DNA of 45,439 nt from NCBI GenBank assembly GCA_026393755.1, contig JAPKZO010000012.1, positions 1-45,439 of the forward strand. The letters are read 5' to 3'. Source of the stretch: Acidobacteriota bacterium (GTDB lineage Bacteria > Acidobacteriota > Vicinamibacteria > Vicinamibacterales > JAKQTR01). Shown piece by piece: positions 45,414 through 45,439 of this stretch (positions are counted from its first letter, which is position 1; the number at the start of each line of letters is the position of its first letter). The notes beneath the pieces are model-generated. The model saw only the letters and a program-made list of their open reading frames with translations. It did no database searches and was not told the origin of the DNA. Position numbers and translations under genes: made by a program.

Positions 45414-45439
45414 ACCGCCGACCACTCGCAGCGACAACG
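45410..45439 (+). CDS. Start of a gene cut by the window end
   Basis: The ATG at 45410 overlaps the previous stop (ATGA) after GGGAGGTG. Only ten codons (MNRRPLAATT) are visible. The basic N-terminus could begin a signal peptide, but nothing more can be said. Confidence 0.5.
   Translation, partial: MNRRPLAATT

Overview
The window is GC-rich, gene-dense bacterial chromosome. Gene content and order (DUF4390-NtrY-NtrX, PgpA-CinA-PlsY-GpsA, FtsY-riboflavin-Ffh, RpsP-KhpA-RimM-TrmD-RplS-RnhB, NagZ-LdcA-Mpl), the LolA/Mpl type of envelope and the C-terminal GWAID-type surface domains suggest a Gram-negative member of the Acidobacteriota, most likely Vicinamibacteria. That placement is inference; there is no rRNA in the window.

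Layout. 1-2092: groES-groEL on the minus strand, groEL running off the window, behind a sigma70-type promoter flanked by two CIRCE operators and followed by a hairpin repeat region. 2093-2998: purC (minus). 3031-3120: three palindromes phased at exactly 30 bp. 3216-8956 (plus): LPTM flippase-like protein, nrdR, DUF4390 protein, NtrY-like kinase, NtrX-like sigma54 regulator. 9042-14269: TPR membrane protein, zinc-ribbon/RDD protein, pgpA, cinA, plsY, gpsA. 14282-24727: ftsY, ribD, ribE, ribBA, ffh, rpsP, khpA, rimM, trmD, rplS, rnhB and a long TPR protein, so the two SRP GTPases bracket the riboflavin genes. 24852-26877: small membrane protein, RodZ-like HTH protein and an unrecognised repeat protein. 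26906-31275: a GHMP kinase (minus) divergent from the peptidoglycan-recycling operon nagZ-ldcA-mpl (plus), the two sides sharing one symmetric -10. 31341-34783: lolA and a degenerate rhodanese (minus), then murB and murA (plus). 34837-40050 (minus): 3-oxoadipyl/acetyl-CoA thiolase, S9 peptidase, ABC-F protein. 40101-43336 (minus): three toxin-antitoxin modules (AbiE type IV and two VapBC). 43458-45439: a 5'-truncated PAS-domain gene abutting a 5'-truncated surface-domain gene, fused in frame to a second secreted module, then the first codons of another gene.

Most plus-strand genes are translationally coupled through ATGA/GTGA overlaps. Several promoters have a -10 box only 6-9 nt from the start codon, which suggests leaderless transcripts. 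The most unusual signals are the two palindrome arrays, the symmetric bidirectional -10, the changed active-site residues in the adjacent MurB and MurA, and the rearrangement junction near 43860. I see no complete novel defence or biosynthetic system; most of the window is core housekeeping sequence with an accessory 3' end.
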